Shown: positions 1-9,042 of the stretch, piece by piece
How positions within the stretch are numbered: the first letter of the stretch is position 1
How the letters are laid out: each line of letters begins with the position of its first letter
Source: Ignavibacteria bacterium
GTDB lineage: Bacteria > Bacteroidota > Ignavibacteria > SZUA-365
Assembly (NCBI GenBank): GCA_016720835.1
Contig: JADKJW010000010.1
Location: forward strand, 114,881 to 178,880
Reading direction: 5' to 3'
DNA: 64,000 nucleotides
Program-made: the position numbers and the translations under genes
The notes under the pieces: model-generated
What the model saw: only the letters and a program-made list of their open reading frames with translations
Database searches by the model: none
Told to the model about the DNA's origin: nothing

Positions 1-49
1 CGTCCGTGAGCGGAAAACGAGCGAGGATCGGAAGGAGCGCGGTCTGCAT
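1..49 (-). CDS. possible start of a further minus-strand gene, cut by the window edge
   Basis: On the minus strand an ATG at position 49 opens a frame reading MQTALLPILARFPLTD before the window ends. The short hydrophobic start could be a signal peptide, and it would be the next gene after the sigma/anti-sigma pair on the same strand. There is no clear ribosome binding site and only 16 residues are visible, so this may be chance. Confidence 0.2.
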   Translation of the reverse strand, partial: MQTALLPILARFPLTD

Positions 50-143
50 GGCGGAAATAATACGGCGCGACGGCCGGAACTCAAAGCCGCGGCCGTCGCG
101 CGATGCGGAATCATTCCCGCGGACGTGCGCCCGCGGGTCCGGA

Positions 144-1601
144 TCAGAAGCCGATGGCGACCCCGAAGGTTGCACCCAGCTTGTAGGTCCTGTGCCAGGA
201 ACCTTCGACGATGTACTGCAGGACCGAGCCTTCGAGCCCGAGATTGAACATGGAGTAGTTGGTCGGATACATCTCGAGACCGAAACGGAACTTCGCCAGA
301 GGACCCTGCCTGGTCCCGCCGATGACGGTGCGGGCGTACGGATACACGAAGTCGACGATGCCGAATTTCGGGAAGGACAGCTTCCACACGGCCCCATACC
401 AGTCCAGCATTTTGTTGCGCTGCACGATCGCCGCGATCCACGGCGCCGGAGGCGAGTACACGATGCGAATCGGTTCTCCCGGATCGCGGTTTTCGAAGAA
501 CATCATGGACTGGTACTCCTGTCCGAACGTCTCGCGGCCGTATTCAAGACCGAAGGCGTGCATGTCGGAGATCTTGTACACGGCGCTGATGGCCATGTCC
601 TTGAACAGGTCATGCGAATTGTAGGGCAGGTCCACGCTCGGATAGGAGCGGGAGTTCAGCACGCGCATCTCGAAGACGAGATTCGACAGGAAATCCCCGT
701 TGCTGTGGTACTGGAAGAAATGCGACCGGGACAGCCCGTCCATCGACGCGTCGGCCAGCATGGCGTCCGGCGGAAACACCGCGACGGGCTGGACGGGGAT
801 GTCCTCGCGTGTCGGGGTCTTCAGCGGAGCGGGCGCGATGTCGAGATCGGCCGGAAGGGCGGAATATCGATCCGCACCGATTGGCAGCTCTGCGACGGTC
901 GATGGCAGGAGATCGGCGGGAGGCGGACGGAGCGTCACGGCGGCATGCGCGGCTTCCGCCACAGACGGCGGTGTTCCGTCACCGGTACGGTCTGACCGTT
1001 CCATCGCGCCATGCGCGACTGCCGCGCCGGAGCCCTGTGCGGCTGCGCGGGTATCCGCGAAGACCGGCCCGGCGGTGCGCGCGTGCCGGGCGCGTCCGAT
1101 GCGGGCGGATGCGGGTTCCGCATTCTCCGCATCGCGCGCGATGCGGTCGGCGGAAATCGGGGCCGCTTCCGTCGGCGTCTGCTGCAGCCGCGCTTCCTGC
1201 TGTCCGGGAGGGAGCGTGAGGATGGGTGCGGGAGAGAACAGAAGGAACATGCCGCTGGTCATGACCGCGGAGAGGATGGCGGTTGCGATGATCGGGAGAT
1301 GGCCTTTCACGACGGCCAGCGCGGAGTGCGCCGCATGCATGGGTCCGGAAGACGCCGCGCCGGCGGTGGCAGCCGCTGCTGCCGGGGCGGTCAGGCCTGC
1401 GCCCGCGAACACCGCAGCGGTCACCGCCGCGGGCGGCGTGATGTTCCGGAGATCCTGGCTGATGAAGGAATGCAGCCGCGCGTGCTCGCTGAACTCCTTG
1501 CGGAGTTCCTGGCTTGCGGCAAGGCGCTCGAACAGCACGTCCTCGTGGGCGGGGTCGAGTCCTTCATCGAAGTACTGGTGGAGAAGTTCAGTCGCGTTCA
1601 T
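144..1601 (-). CDS. putative anti-sigma-like N-terminus fused to an outer-membrane beta-barrel-like C-terminus
   Basis: A 485-residue protein. Residues 1-50 (MNATELLHQYFDEGLD... ERLAASQELRKEFSEHARLH) look like the short helical N-terminus of anti-sigma factors, but the usual zinc-binding His/Cys set is not seen. An Ala-rich linker and one membrane segment (about residues 103-123) follow, then a long low-complexity Pro/Ala-rich stretch of about 150 residues. The last 210 residues are rich in alternating hydrophobic and aromatic strands and end in Phe, as outer-membrane barrels do. It lies 159 bases downstream of an ECF sigma factor on the same strand, which supports a sigma-partner role. Function is inferred. 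It could instead be an outer-membrane protein whose N-terminus resembles an anti-sigma factor by chance. Confidence 0.7.
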   Translation of the reverse strand: MNATELLHQYFDEGLDPAHEDVLFERLAASQELRKEFSEHARLHSFISQDLRNITPPAAVTAAVFAGAGLTAPAAAAATAGAASSGPMHAAHSALAVVKGHLPIIATAILSAVMTSGMFLLFSPAPILTLPPGQQEARLQQTPTEAAPISADRIARDAENAEPASARIGRARHARTAGPVFADTRAAAQGSGAAVAHGAMERSDRTGDGTPPSVAEAAHAAVTLRPPPADLLPSTVAELPIGADRYSALPADLDIAPAPLKTPTREDIPVQPVAVFPPDAMLADASMDGLSRSHFFQYHSNGDFLSNLVFEMRVLNSRSYPSVDLPYNSHDLFKDMAISAVYKISDMHAFGLEYGRETFGQEYQSMMFFENRDPGEPIRIVYSPPAPWIAAIVQRNKMLDWYGAVWKLSFPKFGIVDFVYPYARTVIGGTRQGPLAKFRFGLEMYPTNYSMFNLGLEGSVLQYIVEGSWHRTYKLGATFGVAIGF

Positions 1602-1760
1602 GATCGATCATTGCTGTTCGTGTCTCGTCGTCGTGTGATGGTTGGTCGACTGTGCCACCCGCATCAGGCGGGGAATGCGGGGCTTCAGCGTGGCGCAGGG
1701 CCTTGTCGTGCGCCCCCGCCGCGAGGGCGGGGGATGTCTGTGCGGGAGCGTGCTCCCGTG

Positions 1761-2330
1761 CTACTCGTGCCGGGCCAGATCGGCGATGTACGGGGAGAGG
1801 ATCGATCGGATCCGGTCCTTCGCGCGCATGACGCGGACCTTCAGCGATGCGACCGAATCACCCGTGACTGCCGCGATTTCCTTGTAGGACAGGCCCTGAT
1901 AGAAGCGCAGAACGAATGCTTCGCGATAGGAGGCGTCCAGCAGTTCCAGCGCCGCGCCCACCATGTTGAACAGTTCTTCGCGCTCGTACAGCGGCGCGCC
2001 GCCCGTATCCTCGCCTTCCTCGAAGGGCGACCACCGCGCGTTGCTGCGCAACACGTTCAGGAACACGTTGCGCGCGCTCGCCAGCAGATAGGAAAGGATG
2101 TTGGAAACCCGCTCGCCTTCCGAAAACTCGTGACGGAAAAAGCGGAGAAAGGTCTCCTGAAACACATCGTTCGCGTCATCGGGACTGCCGGACATGCGGA
2201 GACAGTACACGTACACTTTTTGAGAATACCGCGCGTACAACTCGGCGAAGGCTTCGTTCTTCTCTTCCGCTGTTCCACGGAACACCCGGAAGAGTTCGTC
2301 GTCGCTGAGTGTGCTGTGCCTGCGCTCCAT
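1761..2330 (-). CDS. RNA polymerase sigma factor, ECF (sigma-70 family)
   Basis: A 189-residue protein of normal ECF length. Region 2 is visible around residues 25-95 (FAELYARYSQKVYVYCLRMSG, then DDANDVFQETFLRFF). Region 4 lies around residues 130-180, with the helix-turn-helix YREAFVLRFYQGLSYKEIA followed by VASLKVRVMRAKDRIR. It should direct RNA polymerase to a small regulon, normally held in check by a membrane partner; the gene just downstream (144-1601) is the obvious candidate. The 154 bases upstream separate it from the glycosyltransferase operon and probably hold its promoter. The family call is firm; the regulon is unknown. Confidence 0.93.
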   Translation of the reverse strand: MERRHSTLSDDELFRVFRGTAEEKNEAFAELYARYSQKVYVYCLRMSGSPDDANDVFQETFLRFFRHEFSEGERVSNILSYLLASARNVFLNVLRSNARWSPFEEGEDTGGAPLYEREELFNMVGAALELLDASYREAFVLRFYQGLSYKEIAAVTGDSVASLKVRVMRAKDRIRSILSPYIADLARHE

Positions 2331-2483
2331 GGCCTCGATCCGTTTTCCGGCGCCATCGTCATCACTGCGGCAGTTTTCCGCAGCGCATACTTCGAAGACA
2401 CGATACGGGGGAATTGGTTACAATTCAATGAAATACGGAGGGAATTCGGAAAAGTTGCCCCGGGACCATTCCCCGCCACCTTT

Positions 2484-3515
2484 TCACCCGAACGGACGCT
2501 CGTCGCGGAGGATATCCTCGTCGCGGGCGGTGAAAAGCAGTATTCTCACGGCTTTCATCGTCGCGCGAAGCATCACCGAATTTCCCTGCAGCAGAAACCG
2601 TATCCCGTTCCCCAGCAAAGACCACAACAGCCAGGCTGCGCTCCATGGGGTGTAGAGCCCGCGCTGCTTCCGGAATCGCCTCAGCGCGAGAATGCGCAGC
2701 ACGTGCGCCGACTGCGCGGGGAGACGATTGCCGGGCACTTTGTGATGCAGGATGGTCGCGTCGCGAAGCACCGTGATGGGCCGCTCCCCGGGGAAACCCA
2801 GCGCCACTCCGTAGTTGTCTCCGATGCCGTGCGGACCCAGCGCTTCGTCGTAGGGCGACGCGCGCAGCCATTCCCGCGCGATCAGCGACGCGCCGAGCCC
2901 GAACACGGCGCAACGCGTCACCGGCTCCGACACCTCTGTCACCAGCGGCCAACCGGCCAGCGTGAAGGTGTTGCCCCGCCACGCGTACCAGGCGCGGAGC
3001 GGGCGCCGCAGTAAGGCGGGCATGGGCGTGCGGGACACGTCGGCCCATACCGTGAGCTGGAAGAGGGTATTCCAAAGCAACGTGCGCAGAGGGAGCACGC
3101 GAAAATCGGACGAGTACTCGCCATTCGTGTCCGGTTCGGCGATCAATCCCGTCAACGCGCCGGTGTCCGGGCACCGCGCGAGATGCGCGGCGAGCGTTGA
3201 AAGATAGCGGGGTGCGACTTCCATGTCGTCGTCGCACAGAAACAGATGCGTGCCCGTTGCTGCCGCGATGCCCGCATTGCGCTGCGCGCAGACCGACGGC
3301 GGGCACGGAAGCACGCGAATGCCGAGCCGGGGATGCCGTGCCCGAAGGCCGTCGGCATCGGCGGGCGTGTCGGAGGCGTCCGCGACAAGCACTTCGTGGA
3401 GAGGCTGCTCCTGCGCCTCGAGCGAGGCAAGCAGCCGGTGCAGGCATGCGGACCGGTTGCGCGTGGGCACGACCACCGAAATGCTGAGCGAGGCGGGGGA
3501 AGTGGCGGACATCAT
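2484..3515 (-). CDS. glycosyltransferase family 2
   Basis: About 343 residues from the ATG at 3515 (a second ATG follows at 3512). The N-terminal GT-A fold starts SISVVVPTRNRSACLHRLLASL and carries the acidic LCDDDMEV motif near residue 90, the expected nucleotide-sugar and metal site. A hydrophobic C-terminal stretch (WSAAWLLWSLLGNGIRFLL) may associate with the membrane. The start lies 1 base after the stop of the upstream GT4 gene, so the two are translated together. An open frame extends further upstream over that gene, but it lacks family similarity there, so the internal start is preferred. It probably adds a sugar to the glycan made by this operon; donor and acceptor cannot be read from sequence. 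Confidence 0.9.
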   Translation of the reverse strand: MMSATSPASLSISVVVPTRNRSACLHRLLASLEAQEQPLHEVLVADASDTPADADGLRARHPRLGIRVLPCPPSVCAQRNAGIAAATGTHLFLCDDDMEVAPRYLSTLAAHLARCPDTGALTGLIAEPDTNGEYSSDFRVLPLRTLLWNTLFQLTVWADVSRTPMPALLRRPLRAWYAWRGNTFTLAGWPLVTEVSEPVTRCAVFGLGASLIAREWLRASPYDEALGPHGIGDNYGVALGFPGERPITVLRDATILHHKVPGNRLPAQSAHVLRILALRRFRKQRGLYTPWSAAWLLWSLLGNGIRFLLQGNSVMLRATMKAVRILLFTARDEDILRDERPFG

Positions 3516-3516
3516 C

Positions 3517-4701
3517 TCAGCGGCGCGTGAAATCGAGGGACCTGCCCCGCCTGGAATCGATGAGCGCATCGCGATACACGCGCAGCATGGCTTCGGCGGC
3601 GGCATCGATGGAGTGGTCCGCCGCCCAGCGGCGTCCGTTTGCGCGCATGGCGGCCCGGCGGTCGGGATCGGACCAGAGCCGGAGGGTCTCCATCGCGAGG
3701 GCTTCGAAATCGCCCGCCGGGACAGCGGCGGCACACTCTCCGTCTACGTCGTGCAGCAGTCCCGTGTCCGTGCCGCACACCGTCACGCCGCTGGCGAGGG
3801 CCTCGGCGACGGCCACGCCGCCCGCCTCGTGACGCGATGACTGGAGCAGGACGTCCGCCCACGCGTAATGCCGCGGCATGTCCTGATGCGCCACATGTCC
3901 CGCAAATTCCACGCTGTCCGCCAGGCCGAGCTCTCTCGCGAGATCCTGCACGCGTCCCAGCATGAAATCGCCGCCGACGATGCGCAGACGCGCGTCGACG
4001 GATTTCGAAAGAAGCCGGAACGCGCGCAACAAGGTGTCCTGATCCTTGACGGGGGTCAGATTCGCCACATGCAGGGCGCGGAGCGTGCCGTCGGGAACGC
4101 GCGGCTCTGCGAGCGGGAACAGGGCGGTGTCCACACCCGCGGGAATGACGACGGCATCGTCGCGTGCGACACCGTGCGCGGCGAGGGCTGCGCGTTGCGC
4201 GGAGGACAACAGCGTCAGGCCCTGCGCGCGCCCGCAGCACCAGAGCGTGAGCGGGCGCAGGAGACCGGACCGCAGATGCCCGTATCCGACATCGGGCAGA
4301 TTCGCGGTCTCGGCGCCGTGGAGGCTCACGACACCCGGGATGCCCAGCAACGGCGCGAACGAGGCCGCGATCAGTCCCGCCGGGTGCGCCCACACGCCGT
4401 GCAGCAGATCGTACCGCTCGTGCGCATGCGCGCGAAGCAGCTCCGCCGACAGGAAGGCGTAGCGGAGAATCGGATCGTGGAGGGGTTTTTTCGACACGAA
4501 GCGGATGCGCGCGTCGCCGCAGTCCGCCGGCTTCGATCCGGTCCTCGACGGGATGGTGAAGACCTCCACGCGGCAGGTCCGCGACAGACGGGACACGAGC
4601 TGCACGAGGAAGGGGACGGTCACGCCGCCGCCCGGTTCCTCCACGCCGCCGTGCACGAGCAGGGCGATGCGCGGTCCCGCGCCGTTGCGTGCCGGCGTCA
4701 T
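3517..4701 (-). CDS. glycosyltransferase family 4 (GT-B)
   Basis: About 394 residues from the ATG at 4701, which overlaps the upstream gene by 4 bases (ATGA). The N-terminal half starts RIALLVHGGVEEPGGGV, a glycine-rich acceptor-side loop typical of GT4. The C-terminal half has HVANLTPVKDQDTLLRAF and the E-x7-E motif EAGGVAVAE that binds the nucleotide sugar. It is the fourth gene of the operon, between another GT4 and a GT2. The longer open frame upstream is Arg-rich antisense-like sequence and was rejected as coding. Predicted cytoplasmic, retaining glycosyl transfer; sugar specificity unknown. Confidence 0.92.
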   Translation of the reverse strand: MTPARNGAGPRIALLVHGGVEEPGGGVTVPFLVQLVSRLSRTCRVEVFTIPSRTGSKPADCGDARIRFVSKKPLHDPILRYAFLSAELLRAHAHERYDLLHGVWAHPAGLIAASFAPLLGIPGVVSLHGAETANLPDVGYGHLRSGLLRPLTLWCCGRAQGLTLLSSAQRAALAAHGVARDDAVVIPAGVDTALFPLAEPRVPDGTLRALHVANLTPVKDQDTLLRAFRLLSKSVDARLRIVGGDFMLGRVQDLARELGLADSVEFAGHVAHQDMPRHYAWADVLLQSSRHEAGGVAVAEALASGVTVCGTDTGLLHDVDGECAAAVPAGDFEALAMETLRLWSDPDRRAAMRANGRRWAADHSIDAAAEAMLRVYRDALIDSRRGRSLDFTRR

Positions 4702-5843
4702 CCTCGCGTCTCCGCGCGGGTTGCACGACGACGCGTCAGCCATGCGTCTTCGAACGCGTCGCGGGCGCGGGTGCCGATGCGATCGAAGGAGAGTGTCTCC
4801 GCGAAATGCGCGCGCACTCGTTCGCGCGATCCTCGCGTGCCGGCGGCCTCGCGGAGCGCGCGCGCGCAACCCGCGTCGTCCCCCGGCTGCCACAGGTGGC
4901 CGATGGCGCCTCCGCCGGTCAGGGCCGCGAACGGCGCGATGCCCGTGACGACGGGCCATGCGCCGCAGGCGAGCGCCTCGATGAGCGCGAAACCGCACCC
5001 CTCGCGATGACTGCCGAGCACGAACAGGTCCGCGGCGCTGAGCCACCGCGCGATCTCCTCATGCGGCACGGGTCCGACAAGGCGCACGGCATCGCCGAGG
5101 CCAAGCGAGGCGCACTCCGCGCGCACGGCATGCTCCAGCGGCGCCTCCGTATAGAGCATGCACAGGCGCGCGCGAGGAAGGGCGGATCGCGCCGCGGCGA
5201 AACCGCGCAGGACGGTCACGGGATCCTTGTTGCCGTCGAGACGTCCGATCCAGAGCAGCAGCGGCTCGCCGTCGACGCCCAGAATCCGGCGCGCCTCGTC
5301 TTGATCCGTCGGCGCCAGACGGGTCGAGGATTCAGGCACGTCGATGATGCGGACCGCGGCGGGAAGCAGGCCGAGCCGCCGCCACTCCTCGCCCTGGGCG
5401 CGCGAGGCGAACAGCGCGGCATCCAGACGTCCGAGCGCGCGGCGGTAGAGGGGATGAAGCACCGCCGGAGGAAGCGGTCCGCCATGATGCTGCCACAACA
5501 GCGCCGTGTCCGCAGCGAGGGCGGAGCGCAGAGCCGGGAGCACGGCGGGAATGCCGTGGACGTGCACCACGTCGGGGTCGAGGGCGCGGACGGACGCGAT
5601 GGTTCGGGTGAAACGCATGCCCCAGCGAGGACGGGACGGCAGCATGTCGCGCACGAAATGGTAGTCGACCCCGTCCAGCGCGATGCGCCCGTCCGCGGAA
5701 AAGCGCTGTACCACCGCGACGGATTCCGTTCCCGCGCGCTTCAGCGCTGCGCACCACTCCGTCATGGTCCAGTACGCGCGCAATAAAGATTCCGGATCGG
5801 AGTATCCGGTATCGTAGTACGTGTTGAGGGTGAGCGCGCGCAT
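4698..5843 (-). CDS. glycosyltransferase family 4 (GT-B)
   Basis: A 381-residue protein. It opens MRALTLNTYYDTGYSDPESLL, has the histidine-rich LLWQHHGGPLPP loop, and in the C-terminal Rossmann domain shows LLLWIGRLDGNKDPVTVL and the E-x7-E motif EGCGFALIE followed by ALACGAWPVV. These are standard GT4 features. It starts 1 base after the ABC exporter stop and overlaps the next GT4 by 4 bases, so the operon is tightly coupled. It is clearly diverged from its neighbour, so the two are likely sequential transferases and not a fresh duplication. Confidence 0.92.
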   Translation of the reverse strand: MRALTLNTYYDTGYSDPESLLRAYWTMTEWCAALKRAGTESVAVVQRFSADGRIALDGVDYHFVRDMLPSRPRWGMRFTRTIASVRALDPDVVHVHGIPAVLPALRSALAADTALLWQHHGGPLPPAVLHPLYRRALGRLDAALFASRAQGEEWRRLGLLPAAVRIIDVPESSTRLAPTDQDEARRILGVDGEPLLLWIGRLDGNKDPVTVLRGFAAARSALPRARLCMLYTEAPLEHAVRAECASLGLGDAVRLVGPVPHEEIARWLSAADLFVLGSHREGCGFALIEALACGAWPVVTGIAPFAALTGGGAIGHLWQPGDDAGCARALREAAGTRGSRERVRAHFAETLSFDRIGTRARDAFEDAWLTRRRATRAETRG

Positions 5844-5844
5844 G

Positions 5845-7518
5845 TCAGTCTTCGTTCTCCGCGCCGTCGCGCGCGCGGGGATGCAATGCGATGTGCGAAT
5901 ACGGAGGGGGAATGCGCGACACGTGATGGCCGAGCACGATGGTGGTCTTGCCGGCGCGCTCCGCGCGCAGCCGCGTCCACAGAAGGATTTCGAGGTCCGC
6001 GTCGAGCATGGCGTTCGCTTCGTCGAGGACGAGGATGGCGGGATCGAGGAGCAGCGCGCGGGCGATGGCGATGCGCGATTTCTGTCCGCCGCTCAGTGTG
6101 GTGCCGCGTTCGCCGACCAGCGTGTCGAGCCCGCCCGGAAGGGCGTCGAGAAACTGGTCCACGCACGAGGCCGCAAGCACCTGCTCCAGGCGTTCCGGAT
6201 CCGCGTCGCCCGGCGCGAAGAGGATGTTCTCGCGCAGCGTGCCGTGGAAGAGCACCGGCTCCTGCGCCACGAGTCCGATGCTGCCGCGCAGATGGGCGAG
6301 ATCCCATGCGCCGATCGCGATGCCGTCGATCAGGATCTCTCCCCCCTGCGCATCGCACAGGCGCGGCAGCAGCGCGGCGATGGTGGATTTTCCGCAGCCC
6401 GAGGCGCCCTCGACGACCAGCCACTCCCCGGCGGCGACGGAAAGCGAGAAGTCCTCCAGCACAGGAATACCCGGCACGTACGAGAAAGACACGCCGCGGA
6501 ACGCGACCGCGCCGAGCACCGGCGCGCGGTGGACTCCGCTCGCCGGGGGCGCCGTCGTCGACGCGTCGAGAAACAACGCCGATGTTCTGCGCAACGCGCC
6601 CGCGAGGCCCTGCCATGTCAGATACAGGCGGCCGAGAGCGACGGATGCCATTGCCAGCGTATAGGCGTAGAGATAGAACGCGACCGCGCCGCTGACGGGC
6701 CATTCCGGAAATACGACGCGCGTGGCGCTCACGAAGAAAACGCCGAGCAGCACGATGCCGAGCAGGAATGAGACGCCCTGCTGCGCGCCCGCCTGGCGCT
6801 TGGCCGCGCGCATTTCGCCGCGCAGGGCGTCGCGATGCAGCGCGCGGTAACGCGATGCCTGCGTCTCCTCGCGCGAAAAGGACTGCACCTCGCGGATCCC
6901 GACAAGCGTCTCCTCGAACAGCGCGCTGGCGCGGGCGTGCAGCGCCGTGCTGTCGGTGTAGAAACCGAGAATCCGTGTGCCGGAGAAACGAAGAAACGGA
7001 ATCGGCACGAGCATCAGCCCGATCGCCGCGGCGGTCATCAGGGGATGGAGCAGCGCCATCAGCGCGATGCACCCTGCGACGACGAGCATCTGCTGCAGCG
7101 CGGGCGCGAGGAGCCCGGCAAAAAACGGCTGCAGGCGGCCGATGTCGTCGATGGCGCGGGCGGACAGTTCCCCCGTCTGCTGCGCGCGGTGAAAGGTCAG
7201 GGGCCGCGCGAGGAGCCGTTCGAAGAAGCGCGCGCGCAACTCGTTGCGCAGCAGAAAGCCCGCCTCCATCGTCGCGGCATGGGCGTAGTACCCGGCGACG
7301 CTCGACAGCGCGAACAGCGCGGCGAGCGCGGCCACGAGCAGCACCGGGCGCTCGAACACGGGCGCGCGCGGACCGGAGACCGCGTCGATCATCCATTTCA
7401 GCAGCACGGGATACAGCAGGGACGTGCAGGCCACGAGCAGCACCGCCGCGAATGCGAACGCGAGTTTCACCGCGCGCGCGCGAAGAAAGGGAAGGAGCAG
7501 CAGGAGGATCGCCTTCAT
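5845..7518 (-). CDS. ABC exporter, fused membrane and ATPase domains (MsbA/MDR-like)
   Basis: A 557-residue half-transporter. Residues 1-310 hold about six membrane segments of the type I exporter fold. The ATPase domain follows, with Walker A (VEGASGCGKST), the signature LSGGQKSRIAIARAL, Walker B (AILVLDEANAMLD) and the switch histidine in VLGHHVS. As a homodimer it should export a lipid-linked or hydrophobic substrate across the inner membrane. The methyltransferase upstream and three glycosyltransferases downstream suggest a glycolipid or short glycan as cargo; that is inference. The D-loop region reads ANAMLD instead of the common ATSALD, a mild change. Confidence 0.93.
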   Translation of the reverse strand: MKAILLLLLPFLRARAVKLAFAFAAVLLVACTSLLYPVLLKWMIDAVSGPRAPVFERPVLLVAALAALFALSSVAGYYAHAATMEAGFLLRNELRARFFERLLARPLTFHRAQQTGELSARAIDDIGRLQPFFAGLLAPALQQMLVVAGCIALMALLHPLMTAAAIGLMLVPIPFLRFSGTRILGFYTDSTALHARASALFEETLVGIREVQSFSREETQASRYRALHRDALRGEMRAAKRQAGAQQGVSFLLGIVLLGVFFVSATRVVFPEWPVSGAVAFYLYAYTLAMASVALGRLYLTWQGLAGALRRTSALFLDASTTAPPASGVHRAPVLGAVAFRGVSFSYVPGIPVLEDFSLSVAAGEWLVVEGASGCGKSTIAALLPRLCDAQGGEILIDGIAIGAWDLAHLRGSIGLVAQEPVLFHGTLRENILFAPGDADPERLEQVLAASCVDQFLDALPGGLDTLVGERGTTLSGGQKSRIAIARALLLDPAILVLDEANAMLDADLEILLWTRLRAERAGKTTIVLGHHVSRIPPPYSHIALHPRARDGAENED

Positions 7519-7552
7519 GCCGTTCGTCCCCGGGGAGGCGCCGTCCGCGCGC

Positions 7553-8338
7553 TCATTCGAAGCGCTCCAGGACGATGACGTAATGGTCGCCGAGCGTGGA
7601 CACGACGGGGAGCGTGTCGATGCGCCGCTCCACGGCCCCCGCGAGCGCGATCAGCTTCGGGTGCCGACGGTACAGCCCCTCGAAGGACGGGGGCGGCGTG
7701 AGGATGTTGAGACCGGCCACGTGCTGCACGATGAATTTCCCGCGGATCATGCGCTTGATCGCGCGAAGGGAATGATACCAGGTGAGCACGCTCTGCGTGC
7801 CGACGGACACGCTGACGCCGCCGCGGCGCCAGCGGCGGAAGGCCTGCCGCACCTTGCCATGCTGGAGGTAGGCGACGGTCTCCGCGATCGAGAAGCGGTT
7901 CAGCAGGCAGACGATGAACACGCCGTTGTCGCGCAGGATATGGTAGGCGTCGTTGAACACCGGCTGCAGGCGCTCGACGCAATTGAGCGCGCCGAAATTC
8001 GAGAGGATGCCGTCCATGCTGCGGTCGCGCACGCACGCGAGATGCTCGGCGGGCATGTGCACGAAATCCACGTTCTCCAGGCCATGGCAGCGCTCCCGGG
8101 CCACGGCGAGCATGCCGCGCGACGGATCCGTGGCCAGCACGGCGCGGCCGCTCCCGGCGAGAAAACGCGCATCGATGCCCGTGCCGCACCCGATCTCGAG
8201 GATGGAGCCGCCGCGGGGGAAATGCGCGAGCATCAGCCGCTGCACGCGCTCACGCAGCACCCGCACCTGCGCGAGGTCGCTGAAGCCCGCGTCGTAGCCG
8301 CGCGCGATGTCGGAAAATGGAGAATCTGGAACGGCCAT
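7553..8338 (-). CDS. class I SAM-dependent methyltransferase
   Basis: About 261 residues from the ATG at 8338; an in-frame GTG at 8359 would add seven residues. Motif I is clear in ILEIGCGTGIDARFLA, followed by an acidic residue at the end of strand 2 (LATDPS) and SMDGILSNFGALNC as the motif II/III region. It is the first gene of the glycan/exporter operon, 34 bases before the transporter. It may methylate a sugar, a lipid or a quinone-like acceptor. The C-terminal third has no recognised substrate domain, so the substrate stays open. Confidence 0.88.
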   Translation of the reverse strand: MAVPDSPFSDIARGYDAGFSDLAQVRVLRERVQRLMLAHFPRGGSILEIGCGTGIDARFLAGSGRAVLATDPSRGMLAVARERCHGLENVDFVHMPAEHLACVRDRSMDGILSNFGALNCVERLQPVFNDAYHILRDNGVFIVCLLNRFSIAETVAYLQHGKVRQAFRRWRRGGVSVSVGTQSVLTWYHSLRAIKRMIRGKFIVQHVAGLNILTPPPSFEGLYRRHPKLIALAGAVERRIDTLPVVSTLGDHYVIVLERFE

Positions 8339-8477
8339 GGTCACTGCCCTGCTGAACACCGGAATGTGCCGGAAAAATCCGTCCCGTGAAACTGCGGCGG
8401 GAACATGGCTCTTTCCGCTTCCGCCTCGGTCCGGCGGCGTCGGAAAAATAATCTTCCGCCGCTGTCGTCGATTTTTC

Positions 8478-8506
8478 TTGCTTTCTCGAATTTCCTATGC
8501 TATAAT
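8478..8506 (+). promoter_or_regulatory. likely sigma-70-type promoter of the asnC-glnA operon
   Basis: TTGCTT at 8478-8483 and a perfect TATAAT at 8501-8506 are spaced by 17 bases, in an AT-rich stretch that stands out from the GC-rich surroundings. Transcription would start about 50 bases before the GTG start at 8563. The motif is of the general sigma-70 type and not the TAnnTTTG type described for Bacteroidota. Confidence 0.55.
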
Positions 8507-8562
8507 TGCCGTCGAGCTTTCTGTAAATAAAGCCATCCATCGTAACAGCCTCATAAAGTAAA

Positions 8563-9042
8563 GTGCTAGACACCATAGACATCGCCATCCTCACCGCCCT
8601 TCAGGACAACGGCCGGAAGCGGCGGAACGAGCTGGCCGAGGAAATCGGCCTCTCCCTGCCGGCCATCAGCGAGCGGCTCCGCAAGCTGGAGGATCGCGGC
8701 TACATCACCCGGTACGCGGCGCTGCTGGACGCGAAGAAGCTGGGCATGGACGTCACGGCCTTCGTCATGGTGTCCATCGATTCGTCGAAGCACTTCGAGG
8801 AATTCCTCAAGCACGTGTCGCAGAGCCCGGAGATCATCGAGTGCCATGCCATCACGGGCGAAGGCTCGCATCTGCTCAAGATCCGGACCTGGAACACCGC
8901 GTCGCTCGAGGAGATTCTGTCGGCGATACAGTCATGGCGCGGCGTGCTCGGCACGCGCACGAGCGTCGTGCTGTCCACGCGCAAGGAGACCCTGTCCATT
9001 CCCATTGATCCCACACATCATTCGGAGAAAGAAACAAAATGA
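8563..9042 (+). CDS. Lrp/AsnC family transcriptional regulator
   Basis: A 159-residue protein starting at GTG. The N-terminal winged helix-turn-helix covers residues 1-50 (DIAILTALQDNGRKRRNELAEE, then LSLPAISERLRKLEDRGYI). The C-terminal RAM ligand-binding domain covers about 65-145 (AFVMVSIDSSKHFEEFLKHV, then EIIECHAITGEGSHLLKI). It ends within glnA: the last 4 bases overlap the glnA start (ATGA at 9039-9042). It probably senses an amino acid, perhaps glutamine, and controls its own operon; the ligand is inference. Confidence 0.92.
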   Translation: MLDTIDIAILTALQDNGRKRRNELAEEIGLSLPAISERLRKLEDRGYITRYAALLDAKKLGMDVTAFVMVSIDSSKHFEEFLKHVSQSPEIIECHAITGEGSHLLKIRTWNTASLEEILSAIQSWRGVLGTRTSVVLSTRKETLSIPIDPTHHSEKETK

